DNA of 64,000 bases from a bacterium BRH_c32. GTDB lineage: Bacteria; Bacteroidota; Ignavibacteria; Ignavibacteriales; Melioribacteraceae. The notes below the pieces were generated by a model. It had not been told where the DNA came from, did no database searches, and saw only the letters and a list, made by a program, of their open reading frames with translations. Of this stretch, positions 27,896-38,900 are shown one piece after another. Position 1 is the first letter of the stretch; the number at the start of each line of letters is the position of its first letter. The stretch spans positions 1 to 64,000 of the forward strand of contig LOEU01000025.1 in NCBI GenBank assembly GCA_001516025.1. Direction: 5' to 3'. A program made the translations under genes and the position numbers.

Positions 27896-28444
27896 ATGGA
27901 GATAAAAGCAACTATAATTGATGCCGAAGGACTTAAAAGAACTATTACAAGACTTTCGCATGAAATCATTGAAAGTAATAAAGGTACCGAAAACCTTGTA
28001 TTAATTGGTATGCGGACACGAGGTGAATACCTTTGCAATCGAATTACAGCAAAAATCAATGAGATCGATAATTCGAATATCATTCCCGGAGTATTAGACG
28101 TAACATTATATCGGGATGATTTCAGAACCAGATTAAAGCAGCCCGAAGTATCTGTAACTAATATTACATTTGATATTAATGAGAAAAATCTCGTATTAGT
28201 TGATGATGTACTATATACCGGAAGGACTGTTAGAGCCGCTCTTGATGCTTTAATGGATATGGGAAGACCAAGTAGCATTCGTCTTTGTGTGCTCGTTGAT
28301 AGAGGGCATAGAGAACTTCCAATAAAAGCAGATTTTATCGGTAAAAATATTCCTACATCTATTGATGAGGAAGTGAAAGTAAAATTAAAAGAGGAAGACG
28401 GAGAAGATGCCGTTTATTTAGTAAATGTACCATCAATTAAATAG
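27896..28444 (+). CDS. pyrR: Bifunctional pyr operon regulator/uracil phosphoribosyltransferase
   Basis: A 182-residue type-I phosphoribosyltransferase-fold protein. The PRPP-binding loop is NLVLVDDVLYTGRTVRAALDAL (about residues 98-119). The N-terminal LIGMRTRGEYLCNRI and the LYRDDFR segment are PyrR hallmarks. PyrR senses UMP/UTP and binds pyr leader RNA, and many members also make UMP from uracil and PRPP. It heads a compact pyrR-pyrB-pyrC operon, 10 nt before pyrB, and sits immediately after an attenuator-like hairpin that could be its own target. Confidence 0.94.
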   Translation: MEIKATIIDAEGLKRTITRLSHEIIESNKGTENLVLIGMRTRGEYLCNRITAKINEIDNSNIIPGVLDVTLYRDDFRTRLKQPEVSVTNITFDINEKNLVLVDDVLYTGRTVRAALDALMDMGRPSSIRLCVLVDRGHRELPIKADFIGKNIPTSIDEEVKVKLKEEDGEDAVYLVNVPSIK

Positions 28445-28454
28445 AGAGAAATAA

Positions 28455-29375
28455 ATGCCATTATCAAGCAGACATTTACTTGGATTGAATGGAGTTCCGA
28501 GAGAAGATATTGAACTTATATTAGATACAGCAATTACATTTCGAGAAGTATTAGACAGACCTATCAAAAAAGTACCCACACTTCAAGGCAAAACAATAGT
28601 TAATCTTTTTTATGAAAACTCTACTCGAACAAGAATATCTTTTGAACTAGCGCAGAAAAGACTTTCTGCAGATACAGTAAATTTTTCCACATCCACAAGC
28701 AGTACAAAAAAAGGGGAAACCTTTAAAGATACGGTAAGAAATATAGAAGCAATGAAATTAGATATGATTGTAGTACGTCATGAATCCGCAGGTGTTCCTC
28801 TTTATTTAACAAAAATTTCTAATGCGAATATAATCAACGCCGGAGACGGTCTTCATGAACATCCAACTCAAGCTCTGCTAGATATGTATTCAATCAAAGA
28901 ACGGCTGGGAAAAATTGAAGGATTGAAAGTTTGTATAGTTGGCGATGTGGCTCATAGCAGAGTGGCTCTCTCTAATATATTTGGATTAAAAACTATGGGT
29001 GCTCAAGTATCTGTTTGCGGACCAGCAACAATGATGCCTTTGGGAATAGAAAAATTAGGCGTGAAGGTTTATCACGATATTAATAAAGCAATAGCGGAAA
29101 ATGACGTTCTAAATGTCCTCCGAATTCAATTAGAGAGGAATGCCGGTTCCACTATTCCTTCTACTCGCGAATATCATAATTATTATGGAATTACCGCCGA
29201 GCGCATTGCAAATTATAATAAAGAGATTGTCATCCTGCATCCGGGACCAATTAATAGAGGTGTGGAAATAACTTCCGAAGTTGCCGATGGACCATATCAA
29301 GTAATTTTGGATCAAGTAACAAATGGTGTTGCCATAAGAATGGCAGTTTTATATTTATTAGGTACAATGCACTAA
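28455..29375 (+). CDS. pyrB: Aspartate carbamoyltransferase catalytic subunit
   Basis: Joins carbamoyl phosphate and aspartate in the second step of UMP synthesis. The 306-residue chain has the carbamoyl-phosphate motif FYENSTRTRISFE, the HEHPTQALLDMYSI segment and the aspartate-domain motif HPGPINRGVEI. No pyrI regulatory chain follows; instead pyrC is next after 13 nt, as in organisms whose enzyme works as a simple trimer or with a DHOase partner. AGAGA lies before the ATG. Confidence 0.96.
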   Translation: MPLSSRHLLGLNGVPREDIELILDTAITFREVLDRPIKKVPTLQGKTIVNLFYENSTRTRISFELAQKRLSADTVNFSTSTSSTKKGETFKDTVRNIEAMKLDMIVVRHESAGVPLYLTKISNANIINAGDGLHEHPTQALLDMYSIKERLGKIEGLKVCIVGDVAHSRVALSNIFGLKTMGAQVSVCGPATMMPLGIEKLGVKVYHDINKAIAENDVLNVLRIQLERNAGSTIPSTREYHNYYGITAERIANYNKEIVILHPGPINRGVEITSEVADGPYQVILDQVTNGVAIRMAVLYLLGTMH

Positions 29376-29388
29376 AAAAGGGTGGAAA

Positions 29389-30678
29389 ATGCAAATTGTA
29401 TTAAAAAATGTTTTATTGATAAATCCGGATCAAAAACTAAATTCAAAATCGAGTTTATTAATTGAAGACGGAATAATAAAAAAAATTGGCGAGTTAGAAG
29501 AAAAAGAGATAGAAAATTGTGAAGTAATTAACTGCGAGGGAAAAATTGCAGCACCGGGCTTATTTGATATGCATGTTCATTTAAGGGAGCCGGGGAGAGA
29601 AGACGAAGAGACTATCGAAACCGGAAGTAATGCAGCCGCTGCGGGTGGCTTTACAGGGATTGCTTGTATGCCAAATACAAGCCCGGATATTGATTCAGCT
29701 GAGACAGTTCGCTTTATTATCGAAAAATCGAAGAACCATTTAGTGGATGTTTATCCGGTTGGAGCAGCTACTCTTGGCAGAAAAGGAGAAGCTCTCGCTC
29801 CAATTAATGAACTTGTTGAAGCCGGTATAGTTGCCGTTTCTGATGATGGAGTGGCAATTAAAAACGCTGCAATACTTAGAAGCGTTCTTGAATATTGCGG
29901 AATGTTTGATTTACCGGTAATAGATCATTGCGAAGACCCAACTCTTGCAAATGGAGCTATGAATGGGGGATTAAATTCTACTCTCTTGGGATTACACGGA
30001 ATACCGACAATCGCAGAAGACCTTATTGTAATGCGCGATATTATGATGGCTGAATTTACAGGAAGCAGAGTTCATATCGCTCATATTAGTTCTGCTAAAT
30101 CAGTTGAGATGGTTCGTGAAGCAAAAAAGAAAGGTATTAAAGTTACCGCCGAAGTTGCTCCTCATCATTTTACATTTATTGATGATCAAATTAAATCCTA
30201 TGATACTAATTATAAAATGAATCCACCATTAAGAACAAAAACTGATTTAGATGAGATAATTAGAGGACTCAAGGATGGTACTATCGATTGTATCGCAAGC
30301 GATCACGCCCCACATTCGATTGAAGAGAAAGAGATGGAATTTATTTATGCTCCTAATGGTATTCTCGGATTAGAAACACAATTAGGAATTGCTCTTTCCG
30401 AATTAGTTCATAAAAAAGTTCTAACTCTTGAACAGTTAATCGAAAAATTATCTATTAACCCGAGAAAAATTCTTAATCTCCCAGTTCCTAAATTTGAAGT
30501 TGGTGAAGCTGCTAATTTAACTATTATTGATCCCGATTTGGTTTGGACTGTTGATCATTCTCAATTTAAATCGAAATCCAAAAACTCTCCCTATGATAAA
30601 CGATTATTAACGGGAAAATCAGTAGCCGTGATTAATGGTAAAAAGATTTACATGAACGGAAAATTTAACAATATTTAA
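29389..30678 (+). CDS. pyrC: Dihydroorotase (class I)
   Basis: A 429-residue amidohydrolase that cyclises carbamoyl aspartate. The zinc HxH is in FDMHVHLREPGREDEETIETG. Further ligands lie in IDHCED, VHIAHISS and the aspartate of IASDHAPHS. The length and LREPG form are those of class I dihydroorotases, which often partner PyrB. GGGTGG precedes the ATG. It is the last gene of the operon and is followed by a strong terminator. Confidence 0.95.
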   Translation: MQIVLKNVLLINPDQKLNSKSSLLIEDGIIKKIGELEEKEIENCEVINCEGKIAAPGLFDMHVHLREPGREDEETIETGSNAAAAGGFTGIACMPNTSPDIDSAETVRFIIEKSKNHLVDVYPVGAATLGRKGEALAPINELVEAGIVAVSDDGVAIKNAAILRSVLEYCGMFDLPVIDHCEDPTLANGAMNGGLNSTLLGLHGIPTIAEDLIVMRDIMMAEFTGSRVHIAHISSAKSVEMVREAKKKGIKVTAEVAPHHFTFIDDQIKSYDTNYKMNPPLRTKTDLDEIIRGLKDGTIDCIASDHAPHSIEEKEMEFIYAPNGILGLETQLGIALSELVHKKVLTLEQLIEKLSINPRKILNLPVPKFEVGEAANLTIIDPDLVWTVDHSQFKSKSKNSPYDKRLLTGKSVAVINGKKIYMNGKFNNI

Positions 30679-30694
30679 CTGTCCAAAAAAATAC

Positions 30695-30732
30695 ACACTG
30701 TTCATACTTAATTATGAACAGTGTCGTTTTTA
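30695..30732 (+). terminator. pyr operon terminator
   Basis: A perfect 12-bp stem, ACACTGTTCATA (30695-30706) and TATGAACAGTGT (30713-30724), has a 6-nt loop and is followed by CGTTTTTA. It lies 17 nt after the pyrC stop. Confidence 0.88.
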
Positions 30733-30830
30733 TTCAAATGAAATCTTCGTTTTTGATTCAAAAAGCTACAATAGTTACTGGCATACCATTTGATTAATAA
30801 TAGTAGAAATAATTGATAAGGGGGTTTAAA

Positions 30831-31658
30831 ATGAAAACCATATTAAAAATACTATTATTGGCAGTATTGCCATTAGCACTGATCGGATGTGAAGATTTTG
30901 GTAATTATTACGATGACTTCGCTCCTGCACCACCAAGAAATGTATCTACAGTTACAGGGGATAATCGTGTAGATATTTTTTGGGATCATAATAATGAAAG
31001 TGATCTTGCCGGTTATAATGTTTATTATAGTTATAGCTATAATGGAACTTACAAATTATTGGGAAGTACAAAAAATAATTCATTCATTGATTATGGCGCA
31101 AAAAACGGAGATACTTATTATTATGGTGTTGCTGCTTATGATTATAACGGTAATGAAAGTGAATTGAGTTATGATGAAGTATATAGCACTCCACGTCCGG
31201 AGGGATTTAACAGAGCAATTTATGATTATCTTAAATTCCCTAATTCGAGCGGATTCTATTTCGCAGATGAAGAAGTAGTTCCTTATGATAGTGATTTGAG
31301 TGATTTTTTCTTTGAAAATTATAATGGTACTTTTTACTTAAATGTATGGAAAGATTCTGACATTCAGGATAGGGGTTCTACTTATGATATTTATGATATT
31401 AAATATGCTCCAATAAACGGATGGGCTCCTTTATACGAAGGAGATAATGTGAAATATGAAGAAGCAAAAATCGGTCACACTTATGTAATCTGGACAGTTG
31501 ATAATCACTTTGCAAAAGTTAGAATCAAACAGATGACACAAGAAAGAATGGTTTTTGATTGGGCTTATCAATCAATTGAAGGTAATAGAGAACTAAAGCG
31601 TGAAATAACCCAGAAATTCAGACCAAAAGATGGAAAGATTAAGAAGACTTATAAATAA
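30831..31658 (+). CDS. Lipoprotein with a fibronectin type III domain
   Basis: A 275-residue predicted lipoprotein. The signal MKTILKILLLAVLPLALIGC ends in an LIGC lipobox (Cys20). A fibronectin type III-like domain spans about 30-115 (PAPPRNVSTVTGDNRVDIFW, DLAGYNVYYSY, YYYGVAAYDYNGNES). The C-terminal half is tyrosine/aspartate-rich and unassigned. The ATG at 30831 is favoured by AAGGGGG about 7 nt upstream over a TTG 18 nt earlier. It is a single-gene unit between two terminators. The function is unknown and surface exposure is likely. Confidence 0.85.
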   Translation: MKTILKILLLAVLPLALIGCEDFGNYYDDFAPAPPRNVSTVTGDNRVDIFWDHNNESDLAGYNVYYSYSYNGTYKLLGSTKNNSFIDYGAKNGDTYYYGVAAYDYNGNESELSYDEVYSTPRPEGFNRAIYDYLKFPNSSGFYFADEEVVPYDSDLSDFFFENYNGTFYLNVWKDSDIQDRGSTYDIYDIKYAPINGWAPLYEGDNVKYEEAKIGHTYVIWTVDNHFAKVRIKQMTQERMVFDWAYQSIEGNRELKREITQKFRPKDGKIKKTYK

Positions 31659-31679
31659 AAACATTTGGTTCTTTTAACT

Positions 31680-31709
31680 AAAAGCATACCCTTGTGGTAT
31701 GCTTTTTTA
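31680..31709 (+). terminator. Terminator after the fibronectin-domain lipoprotein gene
   Basis: AAAAGCATACC (31680-31690) and GGTATGCTTTT (31696-31706) form a perfect 11-bp stem with a 5-nt loop, followed by TT and an AT-rich stretch. Confidence 0.9.
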
Positions 31710-31748
31710 TTATTATTTAGTAACTTAAAAAATTAAATTGACTTAAAT

Positions 31749-32162
31749 ATGCAAAAATTATTAATCCTATTACTAATAGTAGTTTTTCAATCAGCGGTGA
31801 TACCGCAGGATAGAAGAATTAATGAAGTACAAAAGATCTTCATAAAAATTGAAGACGGATTGAATAATGGAAATACCGATACATTTTCTAATTATTTCGG
31901 TGATAAAACATATTTAAGTTTATCAAATTCGGTCTCCGGTTATTATAGCCAAAATCAAGCATTTTATATCCTTAAAGATTTCTTCTCAGTAAATAAGCCA
32001 ATAGGATTTAGGATAAATAATCAAATCACAGAAGGGAATTCCCCATTTGCATCGGGTACTTTTAAATATGTTACCAAAGGTATCCGCACTTCAGCATCAG
32101 TATTTATCTCATTAAAACAGATTAATTCCGATTGGGTGATAACTCAAATAACAATTAATTAA
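31749..32162 (+). CDS. DUF4783-like exported protein
   Basis: A 137-residue protein with a signal peptide (about 1-20, MQKLLILLLIVVFQSAVIPQ) and a single small domain resembling the NTF2-like DUF4783 of Bacteroidota. Recognisable parts are the helix IFIKIEDGLNNGNTDTFSNYF, the YYSQNQAFYILKDFF segment and the closing strands. No catalytic residues are obvious. Its stop is directly followed by the kinase ATG with no gap, so the two are probably translated together. It could act as a periplasmic partner of the kinase, which is speculation from context. Confidence 0.8.
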   Translation: MQKLLILLLIVVFQSAVIPQDRRINEVQKIFIKIEDGLNNGNTDTFSNYFGDKTYLSLSNSVSGYYSQNQAFYILKDFFSVNKPIGFRINNQITEGNSPFASGTFKYVTKGIRTSASVFISLKQINSDWVITQITIN

Positions 32163-35100
32163 ATGAGAAGAATATTCTATACTCCAAATAGAAAGGGATA
32201 TTTCCTTTTTGCTTTAATCACCTTAATGATTATCTCTTTTTTTATTGAACCTGCAATAAAGAATCATCTAAAATCTAATTGGGATGAAATCTTAAAAACA
32301 AAAACAAATAGCATTGAAGAGAATATCCGTTATAAAGTTTCAGAAATAGAATCACAACTAAAAAGTGTTATTAATAATGTAAAAGATTTAGACCTAAGCT
32401 CAAGCAACTCCATAATTTCATTAGAGTTATATAATGGGACAAATAAATTAGTAAAATGGAAAAATCAGAAGATTCATGACGATTCATTATCTAATAAATT
32501 TGCTTATGGATTATTTAGCTCCTCCGATGAACGTATAGTTTATCTTTCTTATGCCGATTCTATTATAGTTGGTGATTCTCTTTATAAAATTATTGCCTCT
32601 ATTCCTGTCGAGAAAAAATACCAATTCAAAAGCATCTATTATGAAAACAACAATCTTAGTGAAAAATTAAGCAGGGAGGAGGGAGTAAATGTTTTAATAG
32701 ATTTTTCTGTCGATAATAGTTTTGAGCCAGATGGAAGGATCCACTCATTTATATATTATAATAAAAATATTAATGCTGTCTGTTCATTTAGTTTTGAAAA
32801 ACCATTTTTGGATGTCGAATTAGAGTATGTTTCATCTCTAATTGAGAGAATAAGAATAGTAGTAACATTTATTATCTTACTATTTGTGCTATATGGATAT
32901 AGAAAAATTTATTTTCGAGAGAATTCTGAATCAAAGAAATTAGTATATCTGTTTATAATATTATTAGTTTTTAGAATAGCGCTCTTTGTTTTAGAAATTC
33001 CTTCAATTTTTATCGATTCTTCAATAACTGATCCAGTAAATTTTTCTTCAAAATTTGGTTATGGGTTAGCAAGTACTCCATTAGAGCTATTTCTTACTTC
33101 GATATTTTTCACCTTCTTTTTTTATCGAGCGTTTAAAATTCTTATTACAAAATCCTTATCCTCGAATTTTTTGTCGAAAGGAACGAGTAAATATTTTAAC
33201 ATTGTGGTACTGTTGGGAATTATCTTCTCAATGTTTTTAGTTTTAGTTTCTCTTAGAGGATTAGGTGCCTCTGTAAAGAGCATAATATTCGATTCAAGTA
33301 TTAGATATTTCAAAGAATTTTCATTGATTCCAAATCTTCCGCAACTAATAATGTTACTGAACTTATTAATGTTAGGGCTTTCAATATTCTTTTTCTCTGT
33401 ATATGTTATAGCATTGTTTTTAAGATATATTAAAATAAAATGGAAAGGTAAATATTATTTTCTTGGATACTTCATACTGTTCCAATCAGTTGGAGTGCTA
33501 TATGATTATCTACAAAAAGATCCGCAAGGCACTTCTTTTATAAGGTTTTTATTTATATCTCTATCCTTTTTAATTGCACTATTTATTATTAATAAGAAAG
33601 AAGTGGTCAAGACCGCCTATCTATATCTTGGTTTTTCTGCATCGATTATAGCAGTGAGTTTATTGGGTTATTATAATTCTCTTCTTGAAAAAGAATCTCT
33701 TAAAGTAACCGTACAGCAATATTTTGATAAAAATGAAAGTATAACAGAATTTTTTGTTTTTAAAACCATTCAAGATATTAAATCTTCTCTAACCGATTAT
33801 ATGGAAACAAAAGATAGGGAGAATTTTAGTCCGATTGCATTTAATTATTGGAGCAAAAGTTTTCTATATTCAGAAAGTATTCCAAGTAGTATCAATTTTT
33901 ATGATTCTTCCGGATTATATGTCGGAGGTTTTTCAACTATTCCTGAATCATCAGATACAAGTAGAATTTTAATTGCCAAAATTAATGATGAGATAAATAT
34001 TAGTAGAGAAATTTCTCCATTCACCTCAAACCAATTGATAACAGGTTTTTCTCAAATCAAATTAAATTATCAAAAAAATCTCTATGTAAAAATTGCTGCT
34101 TACTATCGACTTTCTAATTTGATAAATAATCCTTTCCCGGAGTTTATTAAAATTAAACAGAGCGGATTACTTTCGGCTGCTGATTCTAAACGTTTGCATG
34201 TACTTGAAATAAAAGATTCTATCTTGGTAAGTTTTATAGGTGATAATATTTTCGGAGAAAATGATATCACTTCATTAATCTCTACTCAATTAAATAAATT
34301 TGAGGAAGGGTGGGCGGAATTAAAAACTAACTCAAAAGAATTTATATTCTTTATTCAAAAAGACAAATATAACGATCATTATATTACAGCGGGCTTGGAG
34401 ATTCGTGATATATCACTTCAACTATTCGATTTTTTCAAAGTGTTTTTAGTCCATTCTGCGTTACTCTCTTTAATTTTTATTTTAACTGCATTGATTCTGA
34501 ATCGGAAAAGAATTAGACAACTTTTTACATTTAAGATAAATTTAACAATCTCGTTTTTAATTGTCTCGATTATACCATTGATCACAATGGCAATATATTT
34601 TAGAGGTGTTACTGAAGAAAAGAATCGTGAATTAGTTATATATAAATTAGGTAAAAGAGCCGATCAAGTTTATAAATATTTGGATAATTATTATAATAGT
34701 TCCTCGGCAAATTTTGAAATTATAAATTCTAAAGCAAAAGCGGATTTGGGAGTTAATTATAATATTTATAAGGATTCTAAATTAGTCTATTCATCTAATC
34801 CGAATTATTATCTCTCGGGAGTATTATCCTCTGAAATAAATTCATACATATATTATGAATTGATAAAAAAACGAAGTCATGAAATCCTCGTTAAAAATAA
34901 GATCGAGAATTATAATTACCAATCATATTTTGTTCGTTATATTCTTCAAGGAGAAGAATTTATCTTTGAAGTAAATGACCTATTCAATTCAATCACGGTT
35001 CCATATTCTGATATTGAAATGGATATCTTTTTATTTAGTAGTTATTCCTTAGCAGTAATATTAATTATAATTATAAGCACATTATTAGCAAAGCAGTTAT

Positions 35101-35915
35101 CCAAACCCATAAACAAATTGGTTAGCGCAACAAAAGGATTAGCTGCCGGAGATTTTAGTGTTCATGTGGATTATGACCGGAACGATGAATTGAAAGATTT
35201 AATAAATGGGTTTAATCAGATGGTTAAGGATTTGCAAGATAGTCAGATTAAATTATCGCTCTTAGAAAGGGAGACTGCTTGGAAAGAGATGGCTCGTCAG
35301 GTCGCTCATGAAATTAAGAATCCGCTTACACCAATGAAACTTTCTGTTCAGCAATTAATAGCAAGTTATGAAGAAAAATCCCCTAAGTTCGATTCAATAT
35401 TTAATAAAGTAACTTCAATACTCCTTAATCAAATTGAAATATTAAAAAACATTGCATCAGAATTTTCTAATTTCGCAAGAATGCCACTTTATCAAATCGA
35501 AGAAATAAATTTGAATTCTGTTATTCGCAATGCAATCGATCTATTCTCAGAATCTAAAATATCAATTTCATTTGATGAGAAGAAAGTAATTAGTATCAAG
35601 GGTGATAAACAGCAATTGACCAGGATATTTGTAAATCTAATTCGTAACTCAATTGAATCGGGGGCTAATTTTATAAAAATTGAAGAAATTAGTAATCAAG
35701 AATTTATTGAAATACTCGTTAAAGATAACGGCAAGGGAATTGACAATAAAATTGTATCCAAAATATTCGATGAAAATTTTTCAACCAAATCCTTGGGTAT
35801 GGGACTTGGTTTATATATGGCAAAAAATTATTTGAATAATTTAAAAGGAGATATTGTTGTTTTGGAAACAACTGAAAATGGTACAACTTTTAAGATTACA
35901 ATTCCGGTGAATTGA
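32163..35915 (+). CDS. Multi-pass sensor histidine kinase, NtrY-like
   Basis: A 1250-residue membrane kinase. An N-terminal membrane helix (about 14-30) precedes an outer domain to about 215. A block of about eight helices (about 222-500) is followed by a second large outer domain (about 505-755), two helices, a third outer loop and a last helix near 955-975. HAMP comes next (about 976-1030), then HisKA with phospho-acceptor His1049 (QVAHEIKNPLTPMKLS), then HATPase (NLIRNSIESGA, DNGKGID, GMGLGLYMAKNYL). The kinase core resembles NtrY-type sensors. No response regulator adjoins. It lies between the DUF4783-like gene (0 nt) and the helicase gene (2 nt). Confidence 0.92.
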   Translation: MRRIFYTPNRKGYFLFALITLMIISFFIEPAIKNHLKSNWDEILKTKTNSIEENIRYKVSEIESQLKSVINNVKDLDLSSSNSIISLELYNGTNKLVKWKNQKIHDDSLSNKFAYGLFSSSDERIVYLSYADSIIVGDSLYKIIASIPVEKKYQFKSIYYENNNLSEKLSREEGVNVLIDFSVDNSFEPDGRIHSFIYYNKNINAVCSFSFEKPFLDVELEYVSSLIERIRIVVTFIILLFVLYGYRKIYFRENSESKKLVYLFIILLVFRIALFVLEIPSIFIDSSITDPVNFSSKFGYGLASTPLELFLTSIFFTFFFYRAFKILITKSLSSNFLSKGTSKYFNIVVLLGIIFSMFLVLVSLRGLGASVKSIIFDSSIRYFKEFSLIPNLPQLIMLLNLLMLGLSIFFFSVYVIALFLRYIKIKWKGKYYFLGYFILFQSVGVLYDYLQKDPQGTSFIRFLFISLSFLIALFIINKKEVVKTAYLYLGFSASIIAVSLLGYYNSLLEKESLKVTVQQYFDKNESITEFFVFKTIQDIKSSLTDYMETKDRENFSPIAFNYWSKSFLYSESIPSSINFYDSSGLYVGGFSTIPESSDTSRILIAKINDEINISREISPFTSNQLITGFSQIKLNYQKNLYVKIAAYYRLSNLINNPFPEFIKIKQSGLLSAADSKRLHVLEIKDSILVSFIGDNIFGENDITSLISTQLNKFEEGWAELKTNSKEFIFFIQKDKYNDHYITAGLEIRDISLQLFDFFKVFLVHSALLSLIFILTALILNRKRIRQLFTFKINLTISFLIVSIIPLITMAIYFRGVTEEKNRELVIYKLGKRADQVYKYLDNYYNSSSANFEIINSKAKADLGVNYNIYKDSKLVYSSNPNYYLSGVLSSEINSYIYYELIKKRSHEILVKNKIENYNYQSYFVRYILQGEEFIFEVNDLFNSITVPYSDIEMDIFLFSSYSLAVILIIIISTLLAKQLSKPINKLVSATKGLAAGDFSVHVDYDRNDELKDLINGFNQMVKDLQDSQIKLSLLERETAWKEMARQVAHEIKNPLTPMKLSVQQLIASYEEKSPKFDSIFNKVTSILLNQIEILKNIASEFSNFARMPLYQIEEINLNSVIRNAIDLFSESKISISFDEKKVISIKGDKQQLTRIFVNLIRNSIESGANFIKIEEISNQEFIEILVKDNGKGIDNKIVSKIFDENFSTKSLGMGLGLYMAKNYLNNLKGDIVVLETTENGTTFKITIPVN

Positions 35916-35917
35916 AC

Positions 35918-38900
35918 ATGTCAACGATTACTCCATATCAAGCTCAAGCATTAAATATTTCCAAACATATCTCGCTTGTAGCAAACGCAGGTTCCGGCAA
36001 AACATTCGTACTATCTAAACGCTTTGTGGAGATCTACTTAAGGCAGGATCTGCTAATAGAAGAGATAGTTGCCATTACTTTTACTGACAAGGCGGCAAAA
36101 GAACTTTATAAAAAAATATCTCAAGAAATTAATGATCGGTTGGTGATACAAGGAGAGGATTTTGAAAAACTAGATCAATTAAGAAGACAATTACCTTCTG
36201 CAAATATCTCTACAATACATTCATTTTGCTCAAGAGTATTAAGAAGTTTTGCACCTGAAGTCGGAATTGACGTGAACTTTTCACTTCTCACCGGAAGCGA
36301 AATGAATGATCTTTTCGAATTAACAGTTAATGAATTTATTACAAAAAATCTTGTAGGTACTGACTACACTGAAGACTTAAAATCACTTATCAGAATCATT
36401 GGCTCTAAGGAAAAATTAACAGATGAGATAAAAAAGCTTTTTGATAAGCGCGATACGATGATCCAACTTTACCATGGATTATATATTTACGATTATCAAA
36501 TAATTGCAGAAAATATAAAAGAAAAGTTTATAGGACAATTCAAATCAGTTTTCCAATATGATATCGATGAACTATTTAGTTCTATTGAACAAATAAATAG
36601 CCAGGTGCTGAGTGCAGATCCTAAAAATAAATACGCACTGATAATATCTTCAACACTAGATAAACGGAAGAAACAGGATTTTATAGAAGAACTCGCTCAA
36701 CTTTTTGAACTATTGGAGTCCTTTTTAATCAAAACCGGTACTATTAGAAAATCAGGATATACTAGCAAAGCAAAAGGATTAGATTTTAGTTTTTACGAAA
36801 ATTTAGAAAGTTCACTAAAAGATATATTGGAATCAAAACTTAACAAAGAATCTTTTGGACTTCTTCAATATTCTGCTAAGTATGGTATAATAGTTTCGAA
36901 AATTACTAAAACTATATTTGATCTTTATCAAACCAAAAAAAGAAAAAAATCTCTTTTAGATTATGAAGATTTATTAATCTTTACAAAAGAGCTGTTTAGT
37001 AATGAAGAAGTACTTTCGGTACTAAAAGAAAAATATAAATTCATAATGATAGACGAGTATCAAGACACTAATGATATTCAATATCAAATATTTGTTCCTT
37101 TATTAGATGAATTAAAGAGAGGTAATCTATTTGTTGTAGGTGATGAAAAGCAGAGTATATATATGTTCAGAAATGCTGATCTATCTGTTTTTCGCAAAAC
37201 AAATGAATTGATAAAAAGTAAGAATGAACCTGACAGTAATCTTACACTGCCTCACAGCTTTCGTTTATATCCGGCAATTGCAGTATTCACAAATTATTTA
37301 TTTTCAAGACTTTTTAATAATCCCAATCCTGAATTTAATGAAGTTGGTTATGAAGATTTAATCTGTACTAAACCGACTGATATTAAGGGGGAGATTCAAT
37401 TCCTTATTGCAAAGAGGGGTGATGAGGATTCTGAAAATGAAGCTGATGATGAAATTGATATGGCAATTCCGGATGAAGAATTTGAGAAATTTGATCAATA
37501 TGAATTAGTAGCATTAAAAATATTAGAATTGGTAAACTTAGAAAATGATAAAATTAGTTTATCTGATATTGCAATATTATCTCGAAAGAGAAGTGCATTT
37601 GAACAAATAGAATCTGCTCTTATTAAGCATAACATCTCATATCAAATCGTGAAAGGTACCGGTTTCTATCAGAAACAAGTGGTCTATGATCTTTATAATT
37701 ATTTTGCATTTTTACTTAATCAATCCGATGATATTGCTTTAATAGGAATATTAAAAAGCCCCTTCTTTAATTTTAGCGATTTAGATTTATTGAAGATAGC
37801 TTCTTATGAAGGGAAAAATTTCTTCCAAAAATTTAAGAGCTATTCGGTAGAGGACGACAATATAAAATCTGCTATCGATAAATTAATGCACAGTATTGCT
37901 AAAGTAAATGAATTGAGCATTCACGAACTAATGATGGATATAGTGTTAGATTCAAATTATTTGTCGATTATAGCCTCTAGGAAGCAATCAGAACAGGATC
38001 TTGCGAATATTGATAAGCTTATTCAGAAATCTCGAGAATATACTACTCTAGGATTTAAGACAATCTATGATTATGTGCAGTTTTTAAAGGAAGCGATTAC
38101 TAAAATTGATGATGAGGGACAGGGAGAAGTGGAGCTTGGCAAAGAGAAAGTAAATATTATGACTATCCATAGCTCAAAAGGTCTTGAGTTTAAGGCAGTT
38201 TTTGTTGTAGAATGTGAATCAAGTTTTATTAATATTAGTGATATGGGAAAAGGCAAAATAGAAATTAATCCGATTTTTGGGTATATGTCTCATTTGCCAA
38301 AAGGAGGAAATTATTTTGATGGATTTGAAAGACCCCCTCAATTATTTTTAACTGATTTTATTCAAAAAAAGAAAGATATAGCAGAAGCCAAAAGATTATT
38401 CTATGTAGCAGTTACTCGCGCTGAAAAATATTTATATTTAACCGCCGATATTAGGAAGAAAAAGTCCATTACTTCTTTCCTTTATTTGCTTGATGAGGTC
38501 TTTCAAATTGAGGAGAAACCTCAGATCGAAATTGATAGCAAATTAGAATTTATGTTTATGAACGAGGATGAAAAATTTTATTCTGAATTACATGATGTCT
38601 CATTCACAATCCCGATAATTAATACAATAGATGAAAAAAAAATAACCAAAATCGAAGAGATATTAGAGAAAAAAAAATTATATATAGATTATAATTTAAG
38701 TGGCGATGAATATCCAAAAAATGAGTTTTATTCTGCCACGAAGATTGCAGTATTTTCTCAATGCCCAGTAAAATATCATCTTATTTACGATTTGGGATTT
38801 AATAAAGTGAACGAATTATTCCTAATGACCGATTTTCAATATGAATTTAAAGAGAAAGAAGATGAATCGTTCTTAATTCCATCCGATATGAAAGGGCGAA

